Assembly: GCA_016708305.1 (NCBI GenBank)
Contig: JADJGB010000008.1
Location: forward strand, 930,001-994,000
DNA length: 64,000 nucleotides
Reading direction: 5' to 3'
From: Sphingobacteriales bacterium
GTDB taxonomy: Bacteria; Bacteroidota; Bacteroidia; Chitinophagales; Chitinophagaceae
In this document: positions 1 to 9,276 of the stretch, piece by piece
How positions within the stretch are numbered: position 1 is the stretch's first letter
Layout: each line of letters opens with the position of its first letter
Notes under the pieces: generated by a model
The model's database searches: none
Told to the model about the DNA's origin: nothing
The model's input: only the letters and a program-made list of their open reading frames with translations
Position numbers and translations under genes: made by a program

Positions 1-779
1 CCCCAGGCCTGACCTCTCGCCCATTGCGAATTGTCGGAAAGTCCCTGATTGGTCTGCCGGTGAAGCACTTTGCCGGTAGCAGTGTCATAATCTACTACAT
101 GATAAGAACTGTAGTCGGACCTAAGATGATTTTTCATAGTGGTTTCAGCGTGTTTTATGGCGATATTCTTATAAATTGGGTTACCTGTAATTTTTGAGGC
201 ATAGAATAACAGCTCAAGGTTCATCATGTTGTCAATAATTACAGGGAAATACCAGGTATTGTTATCCCATGATTTCTTTGTATTCCATGATTTTATCGAA
301 CCTGCTCTTTCATCATACCTTTTTATAAGAGATTTTGCCGATTGAATGAGGATTTCCTTATACTTTTCACTTTTTATATGTCTGATAGCATTGCCATAAC
401 TGCAATACATCATAAACCCAATGTCATGGTGAGTAGTATTGTATTGGTTGCTTTCAAGGCTCTCAGTCCATTTTACCGCTGCTTTTTCCCAAGCATCTTT
501 TTTAGTGAAATCATATAAATACCAAAGGCTGCCCGGCCAGAAACCACCGGTCCAGTCTCTGATAGAAACATACTTGACGCTGCCATCAGCATTGGATGTG
601 CGCGGATATTTGGCAAGGTCGGTACTTACTTCCAGCATTTTAGTGTATTGCTTTTCGGCAACATCAATAACCCGATTAATACTTTTCTGGCTGATTTTCG
701 AAGAATGAGAACAGCCTGCCAGTAAAAAACCGCTAATAACTAAAACTGAAATAATAATTTGTAATTTTTTCAAATGCAT
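1..779 (-). CDS. GH88 family unsaturated glucuronyl hydrolase, lipoprotein (3' end outside window)
   Basis: About 259 residues are visible, reading from an ATG at 779 off the left edge. The N-terminus is a lipoprotein signal ending in LLAGC (Cys about residue 23), so the mature protein is probably lipid-anchored. The rest matches glycoside hydrolase family 88/105: a W-rich DWTGGFWPGSLWYLYDF block, then HHDIGF (Asp about 118) and IIDNMMN (Asp about 182). Their spacing fits the two catalytic aspartates of unsaturated glucuronyl hydrolases, which hydrate the 4,5-unsaturated uronic acid left by polysaccharide lyases. The gene lies directly downstream of the sensor/regulator pair on the same strand, as in a polysaccharide utilisation locus, so it is probably induced by a uronic-acid oligosaccharide. 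Substrate not determinable from sequence. Confidence 0.88.
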   Translation of the reverse strand, partial: MHLKKLQIIISVLVISGFLLAGCSHSSKISQKSINRVIDVAEKQYTKMLEVSTDLAKYPRTSNADGSVKYVSIRDWTGGFWPGSLWYLYDFTKKDAWEKAAVKWTESLESNQYNTTHHDIGFMMYCSYGNAIRHIKSEKYKEILIQSAKSLIKRYDERAGSIKSWNTKKSWDNNTWYFPVIIDNMMNLELLFYASKITGNPIYKNIAIKHAETTMKNHLRSDYSSYHVVDYDTATGKVLHRQTNQGLSDNSQWARGQAW

Positions 780-940
780 ATCGTTGAAAATTTAATCAAA
801 TTGCAAAGCCAATCAACACCGGTACAAATAAAAAAAATGAAGAAAATAATCTCTGCTGCAATTCGGTTACAAATTTCACATAGAATCATTAGAAATGAGG
901 GGGTCGTTTTTATTGATTTAGGGGTAAAAACTTATTTAAA

Positions 941-1697
941 TCAGTCAATATCCGGTAATTCGCTTGGATTGTGCCCAAAAAACCTCTTGAACTCCTTACT
1001 AAAGTATTTTCTGTCATTGAATCCTACCTCCCAGGCCACTTCCGAAATATTAAGGCTTTTATCCTTCAGAAGTTTGGATGCTTTTTTTAATCGAAGCGTT
1101 TTAATAAACTCGGCAACGGGCATTTGTACCAACGCATTAAACTTTTTATACAAAACTGCAGTGCTCATACCAATCTGTTTAGAAAGGTCGTTAATATGAA
1201 AATTAGGATTGCTGAGGTTATTATTGATAATATCCATCAGTCTTTCCATAAATTTCTTATCTACATTGCCGACCTCAATGTCGAGCGGTTCGATTAATAT
1301 TTTCTGGCTGAAAAATTTCCTCAGCGTTTCTTTAGCGTTCAGTAAGTTTTTAATATAGGATTGAAGTACATTGATGCTGAAAGGTTTGGTGAGATAGATG
1401 TCTGCACCACTCTCAAGCCCTTCAATTTGTTGCTCCACTTCGGTTTTGGCTGTTAGCATTATCACAGGAATATGACTGGTTCTCTCATCATTTTTAATAA
1501 TCCGGCAAAACTCATTGCCGTCCATCAAAGGCATTGCCACATCGGTAATGATGAGGTCAGGGATATCTTCAAATGCCATTTCGAGACCGAATTTTCCGTT
1601 TTCTGCCTGAGAAACATCAAATTCATCTTCCGAGCAAAGGTTTAAAAAATCTCTTACCTCAGCATTGTCTTCTACTATCAATATCTTTTTTGCTCAT
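941..1697 (-). CDS. Response regulator, REC + AraC-type HTH (output half of a hybrid two-component system)
   Basis: A REC domain (VEDN acidic pocket, phospho-acceptor Asp in LIITDVAMP, Lys in LTKPF) is followed by an AraC helix-turn-helix with the typical C-terminal VGFNDRKYFSKEFKRFFG signature. The open frame begins at TTG 1681 (IVEDN...). The natural start is likely ATG 1697, which overlaps the kinase stop as ATGA: removing one A from the six-A run next to it gives MSKKILIVEDNAEVRD in frame. Bacteroidetes hybrid systems normally fuse this part to the kinase. Here a TGA lies between them, so it is either a separate, translationally coupled gene or an erroneously interrupted fusion. It probably activates the neighbouring GH88 locus. 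Confidence 0.85.
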
Positions 1698-4600
1698 GAT
1701 TTATTTGTGCCTTTTTTCAATGTTACTTCAAAACAGGTATAATCTTTTTTGATCGAATTCTTTTCTTTTCTTTTATATTCAATTTTGCCTTGATGAAGTT
1801 CGATCAGTTTCTTTGATAATGCCAACCCTATTCCTGTTCCTTTTTGTTTTTGCTGTCTTGGGCTTGCCTGATAGAATTCCAAAAACAAATTTTCTTCTTC
1901 TTTCTTCGGTACACCGGGCCCGTCATCATACACTGTAAGCTTTATTTCTGATTCATCAATGTCGCTAATATTCATAATGATTTCGCCATTGTTATCCACA
2001 AATTTGATTGCATTGGATAATAGGTTTGTCAATACTATTTCCATATAATAAGTATCGATTTGCAAATCAATCTTCTTCGGTTCTGATTTAAAATAATATT
2101 GTATATTTTTTTTCTCGGGCTGCCAAAGCGAATTTATCAAATACTTCTTTGGAAAATTTTATAAAATCGACACTGGTATTATTTAATTTTAATGCGCCCG
2201 AATCAGCCTTCATGAAATCCATGATGTTATTGGTGAGATGCAATAGTCTGTCAGAATTAGATTGAATTGACTGCGCAAGTTTTCTTTCGGTGGTATTTTC
2301 TTTTGATTTTTCTACAAGCATCTCCGCAGGGCCTTGAATAAGTGTAAGTGGTGTACGCAGTTCGTGCGACATGTGTGTGAAGAAATCCGTTTTCATGTTT
2401 TGCAGTTCCTGCTGTCTGAGATTGAGTTCATGTTCATAATGAAGTTTGCGCTGCAGCTCTTTTCTGGAATTAAAGAAACGGAAGATTGCCGTCATTACAG
2501 AAACCACTAACAAAAAGTAAAATGTATAAGCCCACCATGTAAGCCAAAAAGGCGGATCTACTCTTATTTGCAGCATTTTGATAGACTGACTCCATAGCCC
2601 GTCATTATTTGCGGCTTTTATAAAAAGCGTATAATTGCCCGGTTCCAGATTGCGAAAAAAGGCTCTGTGCTCATTGGTGTAAACCCACTCATTATTATAA
2701 CCCACAAGCTGATAGGCTGAGAGGTTTTTATTGGGTTTAATAAAATTTAATACTGCATAGTCAATAATTACATCGGACTGATTGTGGCTGAGACGAATAT
2801 TTTTTATTTCTGAAATATTTTTTTTCAGAACAGAAGATTTGTCGGCAACTGTTACTTGCCGATCATTAATTTCGAGTTTTGTCAAAGTGATTTCGGGGGG
2901 ATGATTATTGATTTCAATGGTTATAGGATTAAAATCAACAAGCCCGTTATAGCTGCCAAAAAAGATTCTTCCTTGTCTGTCTTTGTAAGAAGAGTTATAA
3001 TTAAAAACATCGCCCGGCAAACCATCTGGTTTTTTATAGTTTGCAAAGCGCTTTTCCTGAAGGTTAAATTTTGAAATTCCTTTACTCGTACTCAGCCAAA
3101 GATTATTATTTTCATCTTCTACAATAGCTACTACTTTATTATCCGGCAATCCGTTATCTATGGTGTAAGTTGTGATTTTATTTGTTGCCGGCAAATAATT
3201 AGTAAGCCCAAATGAACTACCTATCCAGATAGTTTGGTTTTTGTCTTCTGTAATACAATTTATATAAGTCATCTGGTTTTTATCAGGGAAAATATTCTCA
3301 AGGGTTTTAAGGCTGTCGGATTGATTGTTTCTCATTAAATAAACGCTTTTTCTGGTGCCAATGAATATATTTCCCGTAAGATCCTTAAATAAACAAGTAA
3401 TACCTTCTTTGGGTAAGTTTGTTTTTGGAAATACTTCCGAAAGTTTATGTATGGTTTTTCGAGCCTTATCAAAAATGTCAATGCCGACTTCCTGCTGTCC
3501 TATCCATAGTCTGCCTTCATTATCTTCTATGATACTGGTTATATCATTTGACCTGAGCCTGCTGTTTTTGCTTGTAAATGCCGAGAAACTAAGGCCTTCA
3601 TTTTTGGTAACATTTACCCCTCCGGCAAAAAATCCAATCCATAAGGCATTAGAATAATCACGATAAATTGTTTTGACTAGATTGGAGCTAAGTAATTTTT
3701 TATTTCCTGTGTTAAACCGTGTTACGGTTTTGTTTTCCAAATTCAGAAGATTAAGGCCTTCGGCTTCTGTTCCTACCCAAAGTGATTGTGGAGTAGAAGA
3801 AGAAATCGCGCTGATAATATTGCTGCTCAGGATGTTGGGGTCAGATGCGTTTTGATACACTTCAAAGGGTGTAGAAAAAGCGTCAATTCTGTTTGCGCCT
3901 CCATAATAAGTGCCTATCCATACACTTCCCTGCTTGTCTTCAAAAATATCATAAATCGAATTATAGTTAATGCTGTATGGATCATCAGGATGGTGTACCC
4001 ATGCATCAATTTTATCGGTAGAATAATTATATCGGTTTAAGCCTTTTAGTGTTCCTATCCAAATTTGACCTTTTTTATCTACGAGAACTTTTCTTACATT
4101 ATTACTAAGAATGTTTTCCGCATTATTTCCTTCTGTGTAGTGTCTTACTGCTTTAAAAGTGTTATCAATCCTGTACAACCCATCTGTATTAGACCCTGCC
4201 CAAATGTAGCCGGTCGAATCTATACTCATGGTAATTATGTTTACCTGCCTCATGCTTGAATGTCTTGTTGCATAAATTGCTTCTTCTTTTTTTTGAAGTG
4301 AAAAAAAGCCCGCCGTACTCCCTATAATCAGTTGTTTGTCAGGCTTTTGCACTATGCATTGTATATTCTGAAAAATCTGTTTATCCTTGCCTTCGTATTT
4401 TACAAAAGTAATTTTATGTTTATCCGGGGCGAAGGCTTTGGAGAAATATAGTCCGGTGGTAGTGCCAATCCACAGGCTGCCTTCGTTGTCTTCAAAAATG
4501 AAATTGATGTAGTCGTATATAATAATACTGAACTTGTCTTCAACAGGGTTATAAATATATAAACCGTTATTGGTGCCAATCCATAGGTTTCGCAATTTGT

Positions 4601-4880
4601 CTTCAGCAATACAATTTATTTTTACATTGGGGCCTTTTGGATTGTTTTTGTATAGATCACGATATATGGTGATTCTTTTTCCATCATAACGGTTAAGCCC
4701 GTCTCTGGTTCCTAACCAGATAAAGCCTTTATAATCCTGCGAAATTGAAAGTACAGAGCTATTTGAAAGTCCGTCCTCCACTGTCAAATGACTAAAGCGG
4801 ACAGGATTTTTCAGAAAAACTTTTCTGAACAAACGAACATGCAATGAATAAAAATATATTCTAAGCAAATCAAATGACAA
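1694..4880 (-). CDS. Hybrid two-component sensor: beta-propeller, Y_Y_Y, TM, HisKA, HATPase (frameshifted)
   Basis: Residues about 30-690 are two-component propeller repeats (repeated LWIGT/IWIGT motifs) forming a periplasmic sensor. A Y_Y_Y domain follows, then one membrane helix (WWAYTFYFLLVVSVMTAIF), a HisKA domain with the phospho-acceptor in SHELRTP (about residue 838), and a HATPase with N (NLLSNAIKF), DDGPG and GTGIGLALS boxes. The frame breaks near 2103-2111 in an eight-T run: one frame covers 2088-4880, the other 1694-2140, and AAREKK joins to IQYYFKSEP. Start uncertain: the reading frame opens with TTG at 4880 and shows no clean signal peptide, which this family normally has, so the N-terminus may also be shifted. 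Senses an oligosaccharide, by family knowledge. Confidence 0.85.
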
Positions 4881-5580
4881 ACTGTAAAATTTATTTGGTG
4901 AAATTACTTATTATTCTTGGTTCCCAAAGCGTGTTTTTGTAAGAAATGTTGTTGATTTGTCGGATTCAATATTTAGCAAAAATTTGGATTGAAATACCAA
5001 ATTCTTGGTTTAAATTAGAATGTGTTATGGGTCGGTTGTTGTTTTGTCGGCTAAGTTGCCGTTAGTTCCAAACCATTCCTATTAGAAGGCCAAAATATAT
5101 TTAAAATCTGCAATTTATTTTGTGTTTTTGGGCGCATCTGGTTTCTATTTAAATAATACTCATTCACTACAAAACTTTCAAAACCAGGGCTTCTTATATT
5201 TTCATGTCTTAATGTAATCACATTTTGAGTTTGGGTATAAATCATCTTTCTTTACAGGGTCATGCGGAGTTTCATTAAAATAGAAATATTGAAAAGCAAA
5301 AAGAGCAAACAATCTTGCGAAATAGAATAATTCTATAAATTTTGAAATATCATATTTTACTTATAATTTTGCACCCTGTAATTTTATCAGGCTACACAAG
5401 CTATGAAAAAAGGTGTAATAAAGCTTCCAAATTATTTCTAACTAATAGCTATTGCTCTTGGTGAAAGAATTAGGGTTTTCATCTGATGTAAAATATGATT
5501 GATTTGAAATAGTCGATTTTACAAAGTGATTTTTACAGCTCCGAACCCCTTTTTTAATTAATTTTTTTAAAAACTACCCA
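4881..5580. other. Intergenic region, about 700 bp, A/T-rich
   Basis: No convincing gene on either strand. It holds a good Bacteroidetes promoter at 5341-5371 facing right, and a weak 12-nt inverted repeat (ATCATATTTTAC at 5349-5360 and its complement near 5486). A 12-codon ORF begins at ATG 5403. No recognised riboswitch. Confidence 0.5.
5341..5371 (+). promoter_or_regulatory. Bacteroidetes-type promoter (TTTG-N19-TAATTTTG)
   Basis: TTTG at 5341-5344, a 19-nt spacer and TAATTTTG at 5364-5371 match the -33/-7 consensus TTTG/TAnnTTTG. The predicted start near 5377 gives about 200 nt of leader before the gene at 5581, or a short RNA of its own. Confidence 0.55.
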
Positions 5581-6126
5581 ATGAAAAAAGTAACATTTTT
5601 TTTAGTAATTATTTTTCTTTCCCTGTACACCGTATCGGCACAAACAAATGAATTCACTCCTCAAACCGAAATTGTAAACCTTGGTATAGGAGCTGGATTT
5701 GACTATGGCGGTATAGGAGCAAACCTGCTTGTTTATCCACAAAAAAATATTGGTTTGTTTGCTGCCGGTGGTTATGCTCTTGCCGGGTTTGGTTATAATG
5801 TGGGATTAAAAGGAAGGTTCTTTGTACGAGATGAAGCAGCTGTAAACCCATTTATTATGGGTATGTATGGGTATCATTCCGCAGTAAGAATTAACGATAG
5901 AAGCCAATTAAACAAGTTGTTTTATGGCCCTACTTTTGGCGCAGGCATCGATTGGCGAATGGGTAAGCTTAAAAATAATTACCTGGCAATAGCGCTTACG
6001 GTGCCTGTAAGAAATGGAGACGAAAAAGAGTATAAAGAAATGCTCACAAATAATTACGGAGCACAATTCGAGAATGACTTTTTGCCTGTAGGCTTTTCGA
6101 TAGGATACCGGGTGCGACTAAAATAA
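5581..6126 (+). CDS. Exported protein of unknown function, possible outer-membrane beta-barrel
   Basis: 181 residues. A clear Sec signal peptide (KKVTFFLVIIFLSLYTVSA, cleavage after SAQ-type site) is followed by alternating hydrophobic/glycine-rich strands (LGIGAGFDYGGIGANLLVYP, LFAAGGYALAGFGYNVGLKG) and a C-terminal GFSIGYRVRLK, which ends with alternating residues like an outer-membrane barrel's last strand. I do not recognise a specific family. The next small exported gene follows 45 bp downstream on the same strand and may be co-transcribed. The promoter at 5341-5371 is the best candidate driver. Confidence 0.65.
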   Translation: MKKVTFFLVIIFLSLYTVSAQTNEFTPQTEIVNLGIGAGFDYGGIGANLLVYPQKNIGLFAAGGYALAGFGYNVGLKGRFFVRDEAAVNPFIMGMYGYHSAVRINDRSQLNKLFYGPTFGAGIDWRMGKLKNNYLAIALTVPVRNGDEKEYKEMLTNNYGAQFENDFLPVGFSIGYRVRLK

Positions 6127-6170
6127 TTAAAAAATCACGTTATACCTGATTTTTAAAAAAATATAAATCG

Positions 6171-6674
6171 ATGAGAAAAAAATTATTATTAATCTCTTTT
6201 ATTTTCGGAATTGCTTTTTCATCAGTAGCTCAGGACCTAAAACTTCCGGAACAGAAATTAACTGACACAATTCGAATGGAGAAGAAGGGTGGGTATAAGT
6301 TTTATCAAGGCCAACAAGTATTGAAAATAAAAGACTTAAAATCCATTCTAAAAACCGACCAATTGGCTTATCGCGAATTTAAGTCTGCAAATTCATCAAG
6401 TACTATTGGAAGTATATTTAGTTACGCCGGCGGCTTTTTGATAGGTTGGTCAGTAGGTACGGCTATATCTGGTCGAGAAAAGGCAAATTGGACACCTGCT
6501 GCTATTGGAGCAGGATTAGTAGGTATTTCAATCCCATTCGCAATAAAAGCTAACAAGAAAGTTAAAAAAGCTGTGGAGACTTTTAATAGAAGTTGCACAG
6601 ATAGAAAAAATGCAAGTTTATTTGAAATTAAATTGAATGGAACTGGAGTCGGATTTGCAATGAAAATATATTAG
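6171..6674 (+). CDS. Exported protein of unknown function with a glycine-rich membrane-like segment
   Basis: 167 residues with a Sec signal peptide (RKKLLLISFIFGIAFSSVAQ). The middle has a glycine-rich hydrophobic stretch (IFSYAGGFLIGWSVGTAISG) and a second one (AAIGAGLVGISIPFAIKANKK), giving one or two possible membrane passes. The C-terminus carries a lone cysteine and ends VGFAMKIY. The pattern resembles small Bacteroidetes exported proteins of unknown function; no catalytic motif is visible. It starts 45 bp after the preceding exported protein gene, so the two may form one transcript. Confidence 0.6.
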   Translation: MRKKLLLISFIFGIAFSSVAQDLKLPEQKLTDTIRMEKKGGYKFYQGQQVLKIKDLKSILKTDQLAYREFKSANSSSTIGSIFSYAGGFLIGWSVGTAISGREKANWTPAAIGAGLVGISIPFAIKANKKVKKAVETFNRSCTDRKNASLFEIKLNGTGVGFAMKIY

Positions 6675-6796
6675 ACTTTATAAAAACTGCCGAACAATAG
6701 TCTCTACAGATTACACTGGCATTGATTCTGTTATTGAAGGATTAGAAAAAAATTTCAAAACAGTTCATACATTTTATAATCAGAATGTGAAATAGC

Positions 6797-7384
6797 TCAG
6801 TCTTTCAGGGCGCCCAACAAGTGTTTCACCATATTTTCTTCCATTTCTTCAGCCGTATGGGTTTTGGAACTTTTGTGCCAGAATTCTAAGCCCCTTACGG
6901 AGGAAAGGATGTTTAACACCACAACGTAAGGCATTATTGGTTTTAGCCAATTGCCGTCAATGCCTTTTTGTATAATGGCTTCCATCCGCTTTACATAATC
7001 CCTTCTGTCGGCAATAAACTGTGGCAGTACAGACGGACCCAGGTGCATCCATTCGTTTACCATCACAGAATATTCTTCAGAATGGTAGAGCATCATTTGG
7101 GTATGAAAACGAATCAGTGATTCTATTTTTACTAAGGCGGTTGTATTTTTTTGCTCAATATCTTCCAGATGCTCTTTGCAATCATTAGCCATGCCGGTTA
7201 CAATTTCCTCCAGCATTTCATTTTTTGATTTGATATGATTGTACAAACTGGCAGCTTCTATGCCAATATTTTTTGCAAGGTCGCGCATGGTTGCACTCGC
7301 AAATCCATACTCCCTAAACATTTTGGCTGCCATTTTCAATATCATAGCCCGTCTGGCAGTTTTTTTCGAAATGGTTACACTCAT
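6797..7384 (-). CDS. TetR family transcriptional regulator
   Basis: 195 residues. The N-terminal 60 residues hold the TetR helix-turn-helix (AAKMFREYGF, TMRDLAKNIGIEAASLYNHIKSK), and the remainder is an all-helical ligand/dimer domain without recognisable specificity. It is divergent from the PfkB kinase gene, with about 140 bp between the starts, so it could act on that shared region. TetR proteins usually repress neighbouring genes and release on ligand binding. The inducer cannot be read from sequence. Confidence 0.85.
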   Translation of the reverse strand: MSVTISKKTARRAMILKMAAKMFREYGFASATMRDLAKNIGIEAASLYNHIKSKNEMLEEIVTGMANDCKEHLEDIEQKNTTALVKIESLIRFHTQMMLYHSEEYSVMVNEWMHLGPSVLPQFIADRRDYVKRMEAIIQKGIDGNWLKPIMPYVVVLNILSSVRGLEFWHKSSKTHTAEEMEENMVKHLLGALKD

Positions 7385-7486
7385 AATTTAAGCAATACTT
7401 TTTCGGGGAGAAATATACAAATAAAATTTCATCTTTTTTCTAAAAAATTTGATAATTTTAATACATCTACCTAAAACATAATCATT

Positions 7487-7494
7487 TACTTTTG
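7487..7494 (+). promoter_or_regulatory. Candidate -7 promoter element (TACTTTTG)
   Basis: An exact TAnnTTTG match 30 bp upstream of the PfkB kinase ATG, inside the TetR/kinase divergent region. No TTTG at the ideal 19-20 nt upstream distance was found, so the -33 part is weak. Confidence 0.45.
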
Positions 7495-7523
7495 CAGGAT
7501 AATTTTTTACCAATTCAATTGAT

Positions 7524-8444
7524 ATGTCTTTAATTACAGTGGGCACTATGGCCTTTGACGCAGTAGAAACCCCTTTTGGAAAAGCGAACAAAATTGTGGG
7601 CGGCTCTGCCACTTATGCCGCTTATGCTGCAAGTTTCTTTACAAAACCTGTTCGGCAGATATCAATAATTGGGTACGATTTTCCACAGGAAGAGCTGTCG
7701 GCAATGGCAAAAAGAGGTATCGTTTTAGATGGAGTGGAAAGAGTAAAAAACAAGAAATCATTTTTCTGGAAAGGCCGTTACCACGAAGATATGAATAGCA
7801 GGGATACCCTTGTTACGGATTTGAATGTATTAGAAGATTTTAATCCGATTGTACCGGACAGTTATCAGGATGCCAATTTTGTAATGCTGGGCAACCTGAT
7901 GCCCAAATTGCAATTGAGGGTGATAGAGCAACTTAAGAAAAAGCCAAAGCTCATTGTGATGGATACCATGAATTTTTGGATGGAAACGGCAATGCCCGAT
8001 TTGAAAAAAGTATTGCAAAAAGTAGATTTGCTGCTTGTAAATGATGCTGAGGCAAGAGAACTAACTCATCAGTTTTCGCTGGTAAAGGCGGCAAAAGAAA
8101 TTATGAAAATGGGTCCTAAGTATCTGATTATCAAAAAAGGCGAACACGGAGCGCTACTTTTTAATAAACATAAAGTATTCTTTGCACCTGCTTTTCCGCT
8201 TGAAGATGTGTTTGATCCCACCGGTGCAGGGGATACCTTTGCCGGTGGTTTTATGGGGTATCTTGCCAAAACCAACAGTGTTAGCTTTGAAAATATGAAA
8301 AAGGCAATTATTGTTGGATCGGCAATGGCCAGTTTTTGTGTAGAAAAGTTTGGAAATACAAAACTTAAAGAAATATCAAGAGTCGATTTAAATAAACGTA
8401 TCAGGTTGTTTAGAGAGCTGACCCATTTCGAGACAGCTTTTTAA
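7524..8444 (+). CDS. PfkB/ribokinase family sugar (or nucleoside) kinase
   Basis: 306 residues. The N-terminal glycine-rich substrate motif GGSATYAA lies near residue 32. The PfkB signature 2, DPTGAGDTFAGGF, lies near residue 232 and contains the catalytic base Asp and the anion-hole GAGD. Length is normal for the family, which phosphorylates a sugar or nucleoside hydroxyl using ATP in the cytosol. The C-terminus has SAMASFCVEKFG, typical of the Bacteroidetes PfkB group. The exact substrate is not evident: no fructose- or ribose-specific signature was identified. It is transcribed away from the TetR regulator, which may control it. Confidence 0.85.
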   Translation: MSLITVGTMAFDAVETPFGKANKIVGGSATYAAYAASFFTKPVRQISIIGYDFPQEELSAMAKRGIVLDGVERVKNKKSFFWKGRYHEDMNSRDTLVTDLNVLEDFNPIVPDSYQDANFVMLGNLMPKLQLRVIEQLKKKPKLIVMDTMNFWMETAMPDLKKVLQKVDLLLVNDAEARELTHQFSLVKAAKEIMKMGPKYLIIKKGEHGALLFNKHKVFFAPAFPLEDVFDPTGAGDTFAGGFMGYLAKTNSVSFENMKKAIIVGSAMASFCVEKFGNTKLKEISRVDLNKRIRLFRELTHFETAF

Positions 8445-8549
8445 TTTTACACCTCAAAAAAGGTTGTTTACCGATTTTTTGCTTCCTGTTTTATCTGTCA
8501 TACAACGAAGAGCGTATTTTTATGCTCTTTCCAAAAACTACTTTTCAAA

Positions 8550-8855
8550 ATGACAAAGATTCAAAAATCGCCATCGCTTCTGTTCTGCATCATCATGGAT
8601 GCCATTGGTTATTTGTCTTATGCGGTGCCCGGCCTGGGTGAACTGTCGGATGTTGTGTGGGCTCCCTTGTCGGCAATTATTTTTGCCTATACTTTTGGAG
8701 GAAAAAATGGGATGATTGGCGGGGCATTTAACTTTTTGGAAGAGGCTTTGCCGGGAGCCGATTTTATTCCATCGTTTACCATTATGTGGTTCCTGACTAA
8801 TAAAACCGGTGTTTTCAAAAATCAATCTGATGTAATTTCTGTAGAAGGCAGATAG
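8550..8855 (+). CDS. Small conserved hypothetical membrane protein
   Basis: 101 residues with two hydrophobic segments: about 11-30 (FCIIMDAIGYLSYAVPGLGE) and about 40-75 (VWAPLSAIIFAYTFGGKNGMIGG). Proline/glycine-rich turns (PGLGE, FNFLEEALPGADFIP) lie between them. I associate this pattern with a conserved Bacteroidetes family of unknown function. Start chosen at ATG 8550. It follows the PfkB kinase by 105 bp with no obvious terminator between. No function proposed. Confidence 0.6.
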   Translation: MTKIQKSPSLLFCIIMDAIGYLSYAVPGLGELSDVVWAPLSAIIFAYTFGGKNGMIGGAFNFLEEALPGADFIPSFTIMWFLTNKTGVFKNQSDVISVEGR

Positions 8856-8864
8856 AATTTAGGA

Positions 8865-8919
8865 GCCACTAATGCACGAATTGGGGTGTTGTGGAATAAA
8901 TTCTTCGTGTATTCGTGGC
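8865..8919. repeat. Intergenic hairpin repeat (GCCAC...GTGGC type)
   Basis: GCCACTAATGCACGAA at 8865-8880 pairs with TTCGTGTATTCGTGGC at 8904-8919 (14 of 16 positions). This resembles a family of short dispersed palindromes common in Bacteroidetes intergenic DNA. It may end the upstream transcript, but no T-tract follows. Confidence 0.5.
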
Positions 8920-9063
8920 ACTAATTGAATTTTCGATAATAGACGAACTTGGTGGATGGTTGTAGATTGCCTATTTAAATATGTTTAAAAAACCGAGTTA
9001 TTTTTGAAATGTATTTAAAATTAAGGATGCTTCTTTTATTTTTCTTTAAAAAAGCCAAATAAA

Positions 9064-9095
9064 TTTGGATGATTTGATTTCTGGTATTACCTTTG
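9064..9095 (+). promoter_or_regulatory. asd promoter (TTTG-N20-TACCTTTG)
   Basis: TTTG at 9064-9067 and TACCTTTG at 9088-9095 with a 20-nt spacer match the Bacteroidetes -33/-7 consensus exactly. The expected transcription start (about 9100-9103) falls on the ATG of the leader peptide, so that peptide may be translated from a leaderless RNA. Confidence 0.7.
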
Positions 9096-9100
9096 CACAC

Positions 9101-9157
9101 ATGACAATAAAGAAACATACTAAGGTTACAAAAAAACATTCTGCGGGAGGTTTGTAA
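9101..9157 (+). CDS. Lys/Thr-rich leader peptide of asd (MTIKKHTKVTKKHSAGGL)
   Basis: An 18-codon ORF with 5 Lys and 3 Thr; 7 of the first 12 residues are Lys or Thr. These amino acids are end products of the aspartate pathway that the downstream asd gene serves. Its last codons overlap the 5' arm (9144-9150) of an antiterminator hairpin. This is the classic layout of ribosome-mediated attenuation: shortage of charged tRNA-Lys or tRNA-Thr would stall the ribosome over the Lys/Thr codons. No ribosome-binding site is visible because the predicted transcript starts at or next to the ATG. Too short for standard gene calling; existence inferred from codon content and hairpin geometry. Confidence 0.65.
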   Translation: MTIKKHTKVTKKHSAGGL

Positions 9158-9217
9158 TTTTTGTATGAAAGCATAAATTCTTGTAAAGGCCTCCCGTAAA
9201 AATGGGAGGCTTTTTTT
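9144..9217 (+). promoter_or_regulatory. Transcription attenuator of asd: antiterminator and intrinsic terminator
   Basis: Terminator: GCCTCCC (9189-9195), 8-nt loop, GGGAGGC (9204-9210), then seven T (9211-9217). Antiterminator: CGGGAGG (9144-9150), inside the leader peptide reading frame, pairs perfectly with CCTCCCG (9190-9196). The two hairpins share the 9190-9195 strand, so they exclude each other. A ribosome at the leader stop (9155-9157) would cover 9144-9150 and let the terminator form. A ribosome stalled upstream at Lys/Thr codons would free 9144-9150 and allow read-through into asd. Confidence 0.7.
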
Positions 9218-9276
9218 GACCCCTGCCCAAAAAACCGGCAGTTTAAAATAAATTAAAATAAATTAAAAAGAAATCA

